Source: Dehalococcoidia bacterium (lineage in GTDB: Bacteria; Chloroflexota; Dehalococcoidia; Dehalococcoidales; UBA1222). From it: 27,009 nucleotides of DNA. The notes under the pieces are model-generated. The model saw nothing but the letters and a program-made list of their open reading frames with translations, ran no database searches and was not told the origin of the DNA. The stretch spans positions 1-27,009 of the forward strand of contig WRDV01000003.1 of NCBI GenBank assembly GCA_009779655.1. The letters run 5' to 3'. This document shows positions 7,397 through 15,122 of the stretch, in pieces (position 1 is the first letter of the stretch; each line of letters begins with the position of its first letter). The position numbers were made by a program, and so were the translations under genes.

Positions 7397-8815
7397 ATGG
7401 TTGCTATGATAGATGGTGTGCCTCAAAGGATAGCCAAGTGTTTTCATGATCATAATTTGTCTGGCAGTACTCTAGTAGTGGCTGTTTCAGGCGGAGCGGA
7501 TTCGGTGTGTCTGCTGCATATTCTGTCCGTACTAAAAGATGATCTGAGCTTGAAGTTATGCGTGGCGCATCTTGACCACATGTTGCGCGGATGTGAATCT
7601 CATGCCGATGCTGAATATGTTGAGAATTTGGCGCGCCGAATGAGAATAACTGCTGAGATCGGACAGACAGATGTTCATGCTTTGCGCCGTGAACGCAAAA
7701 TGACGATTGAAGAAGCCGCAAGATTCGCGCGCTATCGCTTTTTGGCGCGGGCGGCAATTAAGTACGATACGGATTTGGTTGTTACCGGGCATACACAAGA
7801 CGATCAGGTAGAAACGATCCTTATGCATATAATACGCGGTAGCGGATTGAGAGGTCTTGTCGGTTTGCAGACGATAACACCGAGAATTATCGATGATCAT
7901 CATCTAAGAATTATGCGCCCAATGCTTGACATAACAAAAGCGGAGACGCAGGATTATTGCCGTTGTCATAATTTGTCGCCAAGGCTGGATAGCTCCAACA
8001 TGGATACTATACCAATGCGCAATAGGATACGCCTAAAGCTTTTACCGCTATTGGAAACAATTAATCCGAATATCAATGATGCCATACTGCGGCTGTCAGC
8101 CGTTGCCGGAAATGAGAAGGTTTGCCTTGATGAGCAAGCGTTGGAACTTGCCAAGCAAGTCATGACACGGAAAGGCGATGTTATCACGCTAGACACAGAG
8201 CCTTTAATCGGTATCAGCCCGGCACTAACGCGGCACATGTTACGGTGTTGCCTGGAGCAGCTTCCGGAAGGTTTGCAGGATATCGAATCTGTACATATTG
8301 AGGATATGTTGTTACTGTTGTCCAAGCCAGCAGGGAGGCAATTGAATCTGCCGCGCGGGTTGATTTTCTTGAAAGGGTACGGTTGTTGTTACTTGGGGAG
8401 AGAGATGGATTTGCCGTGTCCATTCCATCCTCTAGGAGAGATGTGCCAACTATTGATACCGGGGATTACCTCATTTTCCGGTTGGAGCGTGGAGGCATCC
8501 TTTGTCCGGACCATGGACAAGAATGCCAGTCCTTGGGTGGCGTATATGGATATGGATGCGGTTGGAACAGAGTTGTGGGTTAAAAGTTGGCAGAATGGTG
8601 ATTATTTCCAGCCGCTGGGGCAAGATGGTATCAAGAAATTAGGGGAGTTCATGATTGACGCGCATATCCCCAGAATGTGGCGTAAAAAAATTCCTGTAGT
8701 GGCGTCAACGGCCGGAATTGTTTGGCTTATGGGATATCGTTTGGATGAGCGGGTTAAAGTCACGGCACAATCACGGCGCATTTTGCGGCTTAAGTTTCAA
8801 CGGGAAAGCGGTTAG
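7397..8815 (+). CDS. tilS: tRNA(Ile)-lysidine synthase TilS
   Basis: A 472-residue N-type ATP pyrophosphatase that converts C34 of tRNA-Ile(CAU) to lysidine, switching its decoding from AUG to AUA; it is essential in most bacteria. The PP-loop SGGADS is at residues 31-36, followed by AHLDHMLRG and GHTQDDQVETILM, both TilS signatures. The C-terminal TilS substrate-binding domain is present (about 370-465; KSWQNGDYFQPLG, RRILRLKF). I start at the ATG at 7397 with AAGGA 9 nt upstream; an in-frame GTG at 7340 has no ribosome binding site and adds a non-conserved extension. The 154-nt gap before it holds no gene. The usual neighbours hpt and ftsH are absent. Confidence 0.94.
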   Translation: MVAMIDGVPQRIAKCFHDHNLSGSTLVVAVSGGADSVCLLHILSVLKDDLSLKLCVAHLDHMLRGCESHADAEYVENLARRMRITAEIGQTDVHALRRERKMTIEEAARFARYRFLARAAIKYDTDLVVTGHTQDDQVETILMHIIRGSGLRGLVGLQTITPRIIDDHHLRIMRPMLDITKAETQDYCRCHNLSPRLDSSNMDTIPMRNRIRLKLLPLLETINPNINDAILRLSAVAGNEKVCLDEQALELAKQVMTRKGDVITLDTEPLIGISPALTRHMLRCCLEQLPEGLQDIESVHIEDMLLLLSKPAGRQLNLPRGLIFLKGYGCCYLGREMDLPCPFHPLGEMCQLLIPGITSFSGWSVEASFVRTMDKNASPWVAYMDMDAVGTELWVKSWQNGDYFQPLGQDGIKKLGEFMIDAHIPRMWRKKIPVVASTAGIVWLMGYRLDERVKVTAQSRRILRLKFQRESG

Positions 8816-8846
8816 AAAATTAAGAGAGATATTTATGGTGGCGACC

Positions 8847-9950
8847 CTAGACACGCAGACTTTTTTCGTGTTGTTTTGCCATTAATTCGGCTAGTTTAAA
8901 TGGATTACAGTCCACAAAGTTAGCCGCAAAAAGTTCCAGCGAACCAACGTCTGATGAACGAGATTCCAGTTTTCCTCTTTCAACCAGCCATCCTATGACG
9001 GGAAACCCTTGCCACGTTTCGCGTGTGCTGCTCAGCGGCGGGGCGGTCAATGCAAAATTGAAAGACATGCTACCAAGCGCATCACGGTATAATGATAGCC
9101 CATCATATAGACAACCGGCAAAAGCAGGAGTAAGTTTTGGGCTCATTAGCACGATTTCATTGTTTTTTATTGGCGTGAGGTACGCCATAACACGTACTCC
9201 GCCTAATTCATAAGCCAGCCCCAATGCCTGATGGATACGGAATAGGTCGTCGAAGTAGTCGCAATCATAACGCTGTCGATATGACAGAGCTGTTTTACGC
9301 AGTGATTCAATACGGGCGTAAGCTTTTCCTCGGCTGAGAGCCATTTGGGCATGACCGTGATTTATGGAAGCCCCGGAGCGCCAGAGGCAATTCCAGCAGA
9401 AAAAGAAATACTTGTTAGCCGGGGAATACTTATGTGCTTGCTCAGCCCAGCGCCAGCCGGTATCAACATAGTCTAAGACTTCTTCCCTCGTAAATCTCAA
9501 CGGGTTTGATTTATTGAAGATAACCAACCCATGCAGTTCGTTAAACTTTGCGATGTTGCTGGCTGTGATGCAATACTTTCCGTTAATGCGCCCGAAAGGA
9601 TCCTCTGGCGTTGTTTGCTTAGGGTTTGCAAAGTTATCTGTTCCCATGTCTATGCTGTCAATACTAAAGCGGATATTCTCGCGTGTGTCACTTGGGCGTA
9701 GGTGGCGTATGTTGTTGAATATCGTCTCCTCGCCGCTGAGCTTATTGCTCAAGCGTACAATTTGTTGCTCGGAAACGATCTTGAGTGAGCCGAACTGCCG
9801 TTGCACCCAGTCATGCATGTGGCTCGGTACGCGTAATTGTCCTCGCTGGATCCTAAGAGTATAAAAGCGCTGAAACAGCGTTTTGTCAGCAGCAGGCAGT
9901 CTGTCTAGTAGTTTGTCTATGGTATCCATGGAAGATGGTAACGCATTCAT
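8847..9950 (-). CDS. HIT/GalT-superfamily protein (uridylyl- or adenylyltransferase-like), function unknown
   Basis: A 367-residue protein. The segment RSGASINHGHAQMAL carries His198-x-His200-x-Gln202, matching the HxHxQ active site of galactose-1-phosphate uridylyltransferase and related transferases, whose first His forms the nucleotidyl intermediate. Other features fit the two-repeat GalT fold: HGLVIFNKSNPLRF (about 140-153), a second-half FNFALTAPP strand, and a C-terminal VDCNPFKLAELM like the 'PE..A..L' end of GalT proteins. An N-terminal region of about 75 residues shows no recognised domain. Substrate is unknown; Leloir-pathway genes are not nearby. The start is chosen at 9950 because the first ATG (9977) lies in a terminator loop; 9929 is also possible. 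No Shine-Dalgarno sequence is visible. Confidence 0.7.
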   Translation of the reverse strand: MNALPSSMDTIDKLLDRLPAADKTLFQRFYTLRIQRGQLRVPSHMHDWVQRQFGSLKIVSEQQIVRLSNKLSGEETIFNNIRHLRPSDTRENIRFSIDSIDMGTDNFANPKQTTPEDPFGRINGKYCITASNIAKFNELHGLVIFNKSNPLRFTREEVLDYVDTGWRWAEQAHKYSPANKYFFFCWNCLWRSGASINHGHAQMALSRGKAYARIESLRKTALSYRQRYDCDYFDDLFRIHQALGLAYELGGVRVMAYLTPIKNNEIVLMSPKLTPAFAGCLYDGLSLYRDALGSMSFNFALTAPPLSSTRETWQGFPVIGWLVERGKLESRSSDVGSLELFAANFVDCNPFKLAELMAKQHEKSLRV

Positions 9951-9954
9951 GTCA

Positions 9955-9992
9955 CTAAAAAAGAAAAACCCCCTCATTATAACACAGGGGGG
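9955..9992 (-). terminator. Rho-independent terminator of the purine operon
   Basis: On the minus strand, 28 nt after the purH stop, CCCCCT and AGGGGG (9986-9991 and 9969-9974) form a GC-rich stem around an 11-nt loop, followed by TTTTTCTTTTTT. This is a typical intrinsic terminator. The loop contains TATAAT (see separate entry). Confidence 0.88.
9976..9984 (-). promoter_or_regulatory. Extended -10 promoter inside the terminator loop
   Basis: The terminator loop reads TGTTATAAT on the minus strand, identical in nine bases to the tsaD extended -10. No -35 match is seen. Transcription would start near 9969, about 20 nt before the chosen start codon of the HIT/GalT-like gene. Confidence 0.5.
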
Positions 9993-10019
9993 ATCTTTCA
10001 GGGCATGATGAGTTTGGGC

Positions 10020-11552
10020 TTAGTGTAAGAAATGGCGGATGCCGGTAAATACCATGGCTATATTGCGCTCATCAGCAGCCTTAATACCGTCCTCATCGCG
10101 AATGGAACCGCCAGGCTGGATTATGGCGCTGATACCGCCGTCAGCTGCCTGCACAATGCCGTCGGAGAATGGGAAGAAAGCGTCTGACGCCAAGACTGCG
10201 CCTTTAGATTTATCACCTGCTTTGATTTTTGACAGAAATACGCTTACCGCGCGATTGGGCTGACCGCAACCCATGCCAAGCAGTGTTTTGTCTTTCACCA
10301 GCACGATAGCGTTGCTCTTAAGGTGCTTGACAGCGCGCCAAGCAAACTTGAGGTCTTCCATTTCGGCGTTTGTTGGGGTGCGTTTGGTGACGCATTTCAT
10401 CTCAAGATTTTCTTCATTTAGCGTGTCTGCCTGTTGCACCAGCATGCCGCCGCGTACGCGGCGGTAACTTAAGTAATCCTGCGTGACGGAGGGATCTTGT
10501 TTTACTTGCATGATGCGCAAATTCTTCTTCTTTTGTAACTCTGTTAGGGCATCGTTGTCAAAGCCCGGGGCGATAACGATTTCATAAAAAGTGGGATCCA
10601 TTTCTTTAGCCATTTTGAGGCTTACGGTGCGGTTGCAAGCAACGATGCCGCCGTAGGCCGAGACAGTATCCCCGCTGAAAGCGCGGCGATAAGCTTCATC
10701 AATGTCGTTATGGCTAGCTAATCCGCAGGGGTTAGTATGTTTTATAATGGCCACGGTTGGATCAATGAAGTCGGAGGCGGCCGTCCACGCTGCCTCAGCA
10801 TCCAAGATGTTGTTGAAAGAAAGCTCTTTGCCCCACAACTGTTTGGCCCAAGTGATGCCGCTGTTAACCTTAACCACATTCTGCTCGGCATAAAACGCCG
10901 CTTTTTGATGAGGGTTCTCGCCGTACCGCAGGTCATAGCGTTTTTCAAGCGAGATTGTCATAATGTCAGGGAACTCCGAAATGTCTTGGCGTAAGTATTG
11001 CGCAATAGCAGTATCGTATGCTGCCACATGCTGGAACGCTTTTTGTGCCAAGCGCTTGCGTTCTGCCAAGTCCATGCTTCCGTCTTTAAGCTTGGACAAT
11101 ATCAACTCGTAGTCCGCCGGATCCACCACTACAACGACGCTCGGAAAGTTTTTAGCCGAGGCTCTTATCATGGCAGGGCCTCCGATATCAATATTTTCCA
11201 AAGCCTCCTGCATGCTTATGCCATCTTTTGACACGGTCTGGACAAATGGATAGAGATTAACTGCAACCAAATCAACGGGAGCAATGTTGTTTCTTTTCAG
11301 TTCATCCATGTGAGAGGGCAGGTCGCGCCTTGCCAGTAATCCGCCGTGCACCGCAGGGTGCAGCGTCTTAACACGCCCGTCAAGGATTTCAGGAAAACTC
11401 GTGATCTCCGAGATGCCATGGACGAGTACTCGCGCTTCCACCAAAGATTTCTTTGTGCCGCCGGTGCTGAATAATTCGAAACAAAGCTCTTCCAGTCCTT
11501 TGGCGAAATCAGTAACGCCGTTTTTGTCTGATACACTGATAATTGCTCTCAT
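10020..11552 (-). CDS. purH: Bifunctional AICAR formyltransferase / IMP cyclohydrolase PurH
   Basis: A 510-residue enzyme catalysing the last two steps of IMP synthesis. The N-terminal MGS-like cyclohydrolase domain (about 1-190) shows FSTGGT at 28-33, GRVKTLHPAVHGG at 59-71 and NIDIGGPAMIRAS. The C-terminal AICAR transformylase domain carries KHTNPCG at 271-277, with the catalytic Lys-His pair, and RYGENPHQKA at its start. Length is normal. AAGGAG precedes the ATG, and it lies 23 nt after purM in the same operon. It is followed by a terminator, so it is the last gene of the operon. Confidence 0.97.
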   Translation of the reverse strand: MRAIISVSDKNGVTDFAKGLEELCFELFSTGGTKKSLVEARVLVHGISEITSFPEILDGRVKTLHPAVHGGLLARRDLPSHMDELKRNNIAPVDLVAVNLYPFVQTVSKDGISMQEALENIDIGGPAMIRASAKNFPSVVVVVDPADYELILSKLKDGSMDLAERKRLAQKAFQHVAAYDTAIAQYLRQDISEFPDIMTISLEKRYDLRYGENPHQKAAFYAEQNVVKVNSGITWAKQLWGKELSFNNILDAEAAWTAASDFIDPTVAIIKHTNPCGLASHNDIDEAYRRAFSGDTVSAYGGIVACNRTVSLKMAKEMDPTFYEIVIAPGFDNDALTELQKKKNLRIMQVKQDPSVTQDYLSYRRVRGGMLVQQADTLNEENLEMKCVTKRTPTNAEMEDLKFAWRAVKHLKSNAIVLVKDKTLLGMGCGQPNRAVSVFLSKIKAGDKSKGAVLASDAFFPFSDGIVQAADGGISAIIQPGGSIRDEDGIKAADERNIAMVFTGIRHFLH

Positions 11553-11575
11553 AAGAAACTCCTTATTGGGTTACA

Positions 11576-12583
11576 TTAATCAAGAATGACTTGCTGCATG
11601 TCTGTAAGTGAGGTTATATGACCGATTTGCCTGACGTTAGGCAAACGCCGCCGTAGTTCCTGCGCTTTTTCCGGAGCGGTGATGATAATCATGCCGATAC
11701 CCATGTTGAAAACGCGGTACATTTCGTTCTTGGTTATCCGGCCTTGTTCTTGAATTAGATTAAAAATGGCCGGCACATCCCAAGCGGATGTGTCGAAGCG
11801 GGCGGTGACATTCTCCGGTATGACACGCGGTACGTTGCCCGGAAAACCACCTCCGGTGATGTGCGCCAACCCTTTTATCATGGACAGTAACGGCTTGATT
11901 TCGTTAAAGTAGCATTTATGCGGGGTAAGCAGTGCTTGTCCAAGCGTTTGCCCAAGTTCGGGATAGTATTTTTCTAGCGCTTGACGGCTTTCGCCGAGGA
12001 TATGGCGTGCCAACGAGTAACCGTTTGTGTGTAAGCCGCTGGATGGCAACCCCAAGATTTCATCGCCAGGTACTATATCGCGTCCGCTGATAATACTATC
12101 TTTTTCTACCACGCCGATAATCGTGCCCACAAGATCAAAGTCTGCTCCGGCATACAGCCCCGGCATCTCAGCGGTTTCGCCGCCGATGAGGGCGCAGTTT
12201 ACCTCCTGACATGCGCTAGACAAACCATTGACAATACCCCGAACTTTTTCCGGTAGCAACTGTCCCATAGCGATGTAGTCTAAGAAGAAAAGAGGCGCGG
12301 CGCCGCATGTGAGAATGTCATTGACAGAGTGGTTGACAATGTCAATGCCAACGCTGTCATAACTGTCCATAGTAACAGCTAGTTTGAGTTTGGTGCCTAC
12401 ACCGTCCATGCTGGAAACCAGCACGGGTTTTTTATAGCCTTTGAGCTCAAACAACCCGCCGAATAAGCCGGGTCCGGCAAGCACGCCGTTAGTGAAACTT
12501 GCATGCGCCAGCTTACTGATTTCGTCCTTGATTGAGTCGGCGGCATCAATACTGACGCCTGCCGCAGCATATTTATCGTTAAT
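11576..12583 (-). CDS. purM: Phosphoribosylformylglycinamidine cyclo-ligase (AIR synthetase) PurM, apparent ATT start
   Basis: A 335-residue enzyme closing the imidazole ring to give AIR with ATP. The conserved N-terminus NDKYAAAGVSIDAADS is encoded upstream of the first ATG (12484), so a start at 12484 would lose 33 family-conserved residues. In that frame, between the stop at 12608-12610 and KYAAAGV, the only plausible initiators are ATT codons. The ATT at 12581-12583 has AAGAGG (12590-12595) exactly 6 nt upstream. Core motifs include DGVGTKLKLA, the SGLHTNGYSLAR block and ITGGGFPGNVPR. It lies 60 nt after the small membrane gene and 23 nt before purH. An assembly error in the start codon cannot be excluded. 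Confidence 0.9.
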   Translation of the reverse strand: MNDKYAAAGVSIDAADSIKDEISKLAHASFTNGVLAGPGLFGGLFELKGYKKPVLVSSMDGVGTKLKLAVTMDSYDSVGIDIVNHSVNDILTCGAAPLFFLDYIAMGQLLPEKVRGIVNGLSSACQEVNCALIGGETAEMPGLYAGADFDLVGTIIGVVEKDSIISGRDIVPGDEILGLPSSGLHTNGYSLARHILGESRQALEKYYPELGQTLGQALLTPHKCYFNEIKPLLSMIKGLAHITGGGFPGNVPRVIPENVTARFDTSAWDVPAIFNLIQEQGRITKNEMYRVFNMGIGMIIITAPEKAQELRRRLPNVRQIGHITSLTDMQQVILD

Positions 12584-12595
12584 TTCCGGCCTCTT
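12581..12595 (-). promoter_or_regulatory. Ribosome binding site and non-canonical ATT start of purM
   Basis: AAGAGG (12590-12595) and ATT (12581-12583), 6 nt apart on the minus strand, just before codons for N-D-K-Y-A-A-A-G-V. No ATG, GTG, TTG or CTG exists in frame between the upstream stop (12608-12610) and this conserved block. Confidence 0.65.
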
Positions 12596-12643
12596 GAGTA
12601 AAATGGATTAATAAGTTGTGTGTAACGCGAGCGGATAGTGCGG

Positions 12644-12844
12644 CTAGTTGCATCTCTTGCTGCCGACAGCTGTCAGCGGGGCAACAGCCAGCCAAAGCGT
12701 AATATTGACCAGCATAGCGTTGATGTAGCTTAAGGTAACGCTGAGCTGTAATTTACTCGCGATAACACCCCACAACAGCATGAGAAACCATGAGCTGAGA
12801 AAAAACCCGGGAATGGCGGCTAGAATGCGGAAATAACCACCCAT
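12644..12844 (-). CDS. Small membrane protein in the purine operon, function unknown
   Basis: A 66-residue protein I do not recognise. It contains a hydrophobic stretch at about residues 8-30 (AAIPGFFLSSWFLMLLWGVIAS) and a second at about 41-58 (YINAMLVNITLWLAVAPL), so it is probably a two-helix membrane hairpin. A very strong ribosome binding site, AAGGAGG, precedes the ATG. It lies between purF and purM on the same strand and has a candidate promoter of its own 40 nt upstream. No enzymatic motif is present; a role in purine metabolism would be guesswork from position. Confidence 0.72.
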   Translation of the reverse strand: MGGYFRILAAIPGFFLSSWFLMLLWGVIASKLQLSVTLSYINAMLVNITLWLAVAPLTAVGSKRCN

Positions 12845-12882
12845 AGCGTATCCTCCTTATTGCTTTAAGCTAGATAAATATA

Positions 12883-12912
12883 ATGATAGCACTTCGCGCA
12901 TTGATGGTTCAA
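12883..12912 (-). promoter_or_regulatory. Internal promoter for the small membrane gene-purM-purH
   Basis: On the minus strand TTGAAC (12907-12912), an 18-nt spacer and TATCAT (12883-12888). The predicted start near 12876 leaves a leader of about 30 nt before the 66-residue gene. It would uncouple purM-purH from purF. Confidence 0.5.
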
Positions 12913-12965
12913 TTAAAAAAGGTACGAGAGGAATTGAGGCGGACGAAAGCATTTCGCGATTGATG
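12888..12965. repeat. Imperfect direct repeat, 60 nt apart, upstream of the small membrane gene
   Basis: AGCACTTCGCGCATTGATG (12888-12906) recurs as AGCATTTCGCGATTGATG (12948-12965) at an offset of exactly 60 nt. The first copy fills the spacer of the internal promoter. It may be a duplicated binding site or a small tandem duplication remnant. Confidence 0.45.
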
Positions 12966-12985
12966 CTGCTTAAGAGTGACGGTGG

Positions 12986-14392
12986 TTATAGGGGCCGGCT
13001 TTCTCCGTGTGCTAGCTTATCCATCTCCAGTTGTACCGGCACGGGATAGTCGCCTGTAAAACAGGCCAAACAGAAACGGTTGTCGGACAGCCCGGTGGAT
13101 TTAACCAGCCCGTCTAAACTGAGGTATCCCAGCGAATCGGCTCCAATAAAGTCGCGGATTTCCGAAACGCTCATCTGCGTTGCGATCAGCTCGCGCTTGG
13201 TTGCCATATCTACTCCCATGAAACATGGGAAGCGTAGAGGGGGCGAGCACACGCGCATATGAACTTCTTTAGCACCGCTTTTACGCAGCAGGCGAATGAC
13301 TTGCGGCGTTGTGGTACCGCGCACGATACTGTCATCAACCAGCACTATACGTTTGCCTTCCAGTAACTGGCGCATAGGGTTGAATTTTAACTTCACTCCT
13401 AGTTCGCGCAGACGCTGGTCAGGCGCGATAAAGGTGCGGCCGGTATAGTGGTTTTTTACCAGTCCCATGCCCAGTGGGATACCGGAGCGTGTGGCGTAGC
13501 CGACAGCGGCCGGGGTAGCTGAGTCTGGCACGCCAACCACCAAATCGGCGTCGACAGGGTGTTCCTCTGCCAATCCCGCGCCCATGGCGCTACGGGCCTC
13601 ATAGATTAAACGATTGTTGATAATGCTGTCTGGGCGTGCGAAGTAGATATATTCGAAAATGCACATAGCGTGCTTGAGAGATTCTTCTTTGTAGCTCTTG
13701 AGCCCGCTGTTGTCAATAGCCACGATTTCACCGGGTTCAACCTCGCGGACGAAAGCGGCGCCGATATGATCTAAGGCACAGCTTTCAGAGGATAGAACCC
13801 ACCTGCCGTCCTCCATTTTGCCCAGACTCAGAGGTCGTACACCCAACGGGTCGCGCACGCCGAAGAGGGTATCTGCCGTCATAAGTGTAAGCGAATAAGC
13901 GCCGTGCAAGCGGCGCATACTCTGGCGTATACGTGAAATCCAATCCTTTTCTGTGGATGACAGAATGAGATTGGCGATAATCTCGGCATCAGTCGTCGTG
14001 TTAAAAACATAGCCATTATGGCGTAATTCCTGAAGGAGCGGCTGAGGGTTGGTGATGTTACCGTTATGGGCAATGGCGATAGTGCTCTCTTCGCTACTAA
14101 CAACTAGTGGCTGAGCGTTGCAGATACGGGACGAGCCTGTGGTGGAATAGCGGTTGTGCCCGATGGCGATGTGTCCGGTGAGATTTGAGAGGGATTCTTC
14201 TGCAAATACTTGCGATACCAGTCCCATACGGGCGAATACCTGAATACGCTTGCCGTCGGATGCGGCGATGCCTGCACTCTCCTGCCCGCGATGCTGCAAG
14301 GCAAATAGGGCAAAATAAGTAAGCCGAGCTATATCTTCATTCGGGGAAAAAATCCCGAAGACCCCGCAAGCTTCGTGCAAATCCGTATCCAT
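12986..14392 (-). CDS. purF: Amidophosphoribosyltransferase PurF
   Basis: A 468-residue enzyme for the committed step of purine synthesis, PRPP + glutamine to phosphoribosylamine. The N-terminal glutaminase nucleophile is Cys9 (in HEACGVFGIF), exposed by removing a short propeptide as in the Bacillus-type enzyme. ALQHRGQESAGI and the GHNRYSTTG block follow. The PRPP-binding motif VLVDDSIVRGTT is near residue 350, and a late CLACFTG near residue 440 together with other cysteines suggests the 4Fe-4S-containing class. It is the first gene of the purine operon and has a good promoter 27 nt upstream, but no clear ribosome binding site in its roughly 20-nt leader. Confidence 0.97.
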   Translation of the reverse strand: MDTDLHEACGVFGIFSPNEDIARLTYFALFALQHRGQESAGIAASDGKRIQVFARMGLVSQVFAEESLSNLTGHIAIGHNRYSTTGSSRICNAQPLVVSSEESTIAIAHNGNITNPQPLLQELRHNGYVFNTTTDAEIIANLILSSTEKDWISRIRQSMRRLHGAYSLTLMTADTLFGVRDPLGVRPLSLGKMEDGRWVLSSESCALDHIGAAFVREVEPGEIVAIDNSGLKSYKEESLKHAMCIFEYIYFARPDSIINNRLIYEARSAMGAGLAEEHPVDADLVVGVPDSATPAAVGYATRSGIPLGMGLVKNHYTGRTFIAPDQRLRELGVKLKFNPMRQLLEGKRIVLVDDSIVRGTTTPQVIRLLRKSGAKEVHMRVCSPPLRFPCFMGVDMATKRELIATQMSVSEIRDFIGADSLGYLSLDGLVKSTGLSDNRFCLACFTGDYPVPVQLEMDKLAHGESRPL

Positions 14393-14418
14393 ATAGCGTT
14401 TCTAGTGAGCTGGAAAGC

Positions 14419-14447
14419 ATTATAACGCAAAATATTCTACCCTGCAA
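14419..14447 (-). promoter_or_regulatory. Promoter of the purine operon
   Basis: On the minus strand TTGCAG (14442-14447), a 17-nt spacer and TATAAT (14419-14424), starting just after the stop codon of the upstream gene (14461). No purine riboswitch fits in the short leader, which is only about 20 nt. Confidence 0.7.
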
Positions 14448-14460
14448 TTAAGTTTGGCGG

Positions 14461-15120
14461 TTAAACCTGTATACCCAGCAGTTGGAATAGCCAATTCAAT
14501 CCGAAATAACCGGCGTAAGCAATGGCGCTGCACTTGATAAACTTGCCGGAGAACGTGATAAGATAGTACTTTTTAAGGCCGAAACGAGCGGCGCCGCAGG
14601 TTAATGCTGCCGGGAAGAAAAAGGGGTTCATTAATGCGGACAGAATGAACATGACTAATCCTCCTCGGCGCTGCATCAGTCTCATTAGCCATTGGTAAAT
14701 CCGTATGAAGCGCCCTGATCGTCCTTTGATGAACTTATCAGATAATCCTGTGCCGCCGCTGTATCCGGCGGCGTAGATGCTAAGGGCGCCGGTTGCTTCG
14801 CCGAACGAACAGACAAGCCCCACAAATATTGGCCCAAGCCATACCGGACCGAACCATGGCTGTAGTATGCCGCCTAGCGTAAACTGTACGGCTGCCATAG
14901 GTATGGGCACGAACCAAGTACTGCATCCCAGAGCGCTTACAATCAATCCGCCAACGTAGCCGTATCCTGACATTTGGTCTACCGAGTGCCAGTTGAGCAG
15001 CATTATAAGAGCCAGCCCGAAAGTGATGAGTACCGTAAGGGCGCCCACCCAGTACTCCCACTTTCGTAGGATGCGCTTAAGCCGGTTTGGACTTGGTTGT
15101 GAATCTTGGTTATCCGTCAA
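14461..15120 (-). CDS. DedA/VTT-like membrane protein
   Basis: A 219-residue membrane protein resembling the SNARE-associated/VTT (DedA, TVP38) group. A basic cytoplasmic N-terminus (about 1-25) precedes a helix at about 25-44. A re-entrant-type region follows with small and Gly/Pro-rich residues (CSTWFVPIPMAAVQFTLGG, LVCSFGEATGALSIYAAGY), then two C-terminal hydrophobic segments. The E in GEATGA and the following basic loop are like those of DedA proteins, which move lipids or couple to membrane potential. The start is TTG with GGGAG lying in the last codons of clpC, 2 nt after its stop. It is therefore the last gene of the stress operon and probably translationally coupled. The assignment rests on general pattern, so it is moderate. 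Confidence 0.68.
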   Translation of the reverse strand: MTDNQDSQPSPNRLKRILRKWEYWVGALTVLITFGLALIMLLNWHSVDQMSGYGYVGGLIVSALGCSTWFVPIPMAAVQFTLGGILQPWFGPVWLGPIFVGLVCSFGEATGALSIYAAGYSGGTGLSDKFIKGRSGRFIRIYQWLMRLMQRRGGLVMFILSALMNPFFFPAALTCGAARFGLKKYYLITFSGKFIKCSAIAYAGYFGLNWLFQLLGIQV

Positions 15121-15122
15121 AA

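Noticed and set aside
9951..9977. ATG at 9977 as the start of the HIT/GalT-like gene
   Set aside because: It lies inside the terminator loop and -10 box, so it would precede the transcription start; the encoded residues are low complexity.
11576..12484. purM starting at the first ATG (12484)
   Set aside because: It would drop the conserved family N-terminus that is encoded in frame upstream, and no ribosome binding site supports it.
12570..12610. A frameshift at the start of purM
   Set aside because: The conserved N-terminal residues are continuous and in frame with the rest; no shift is needed, only a rare start codon.
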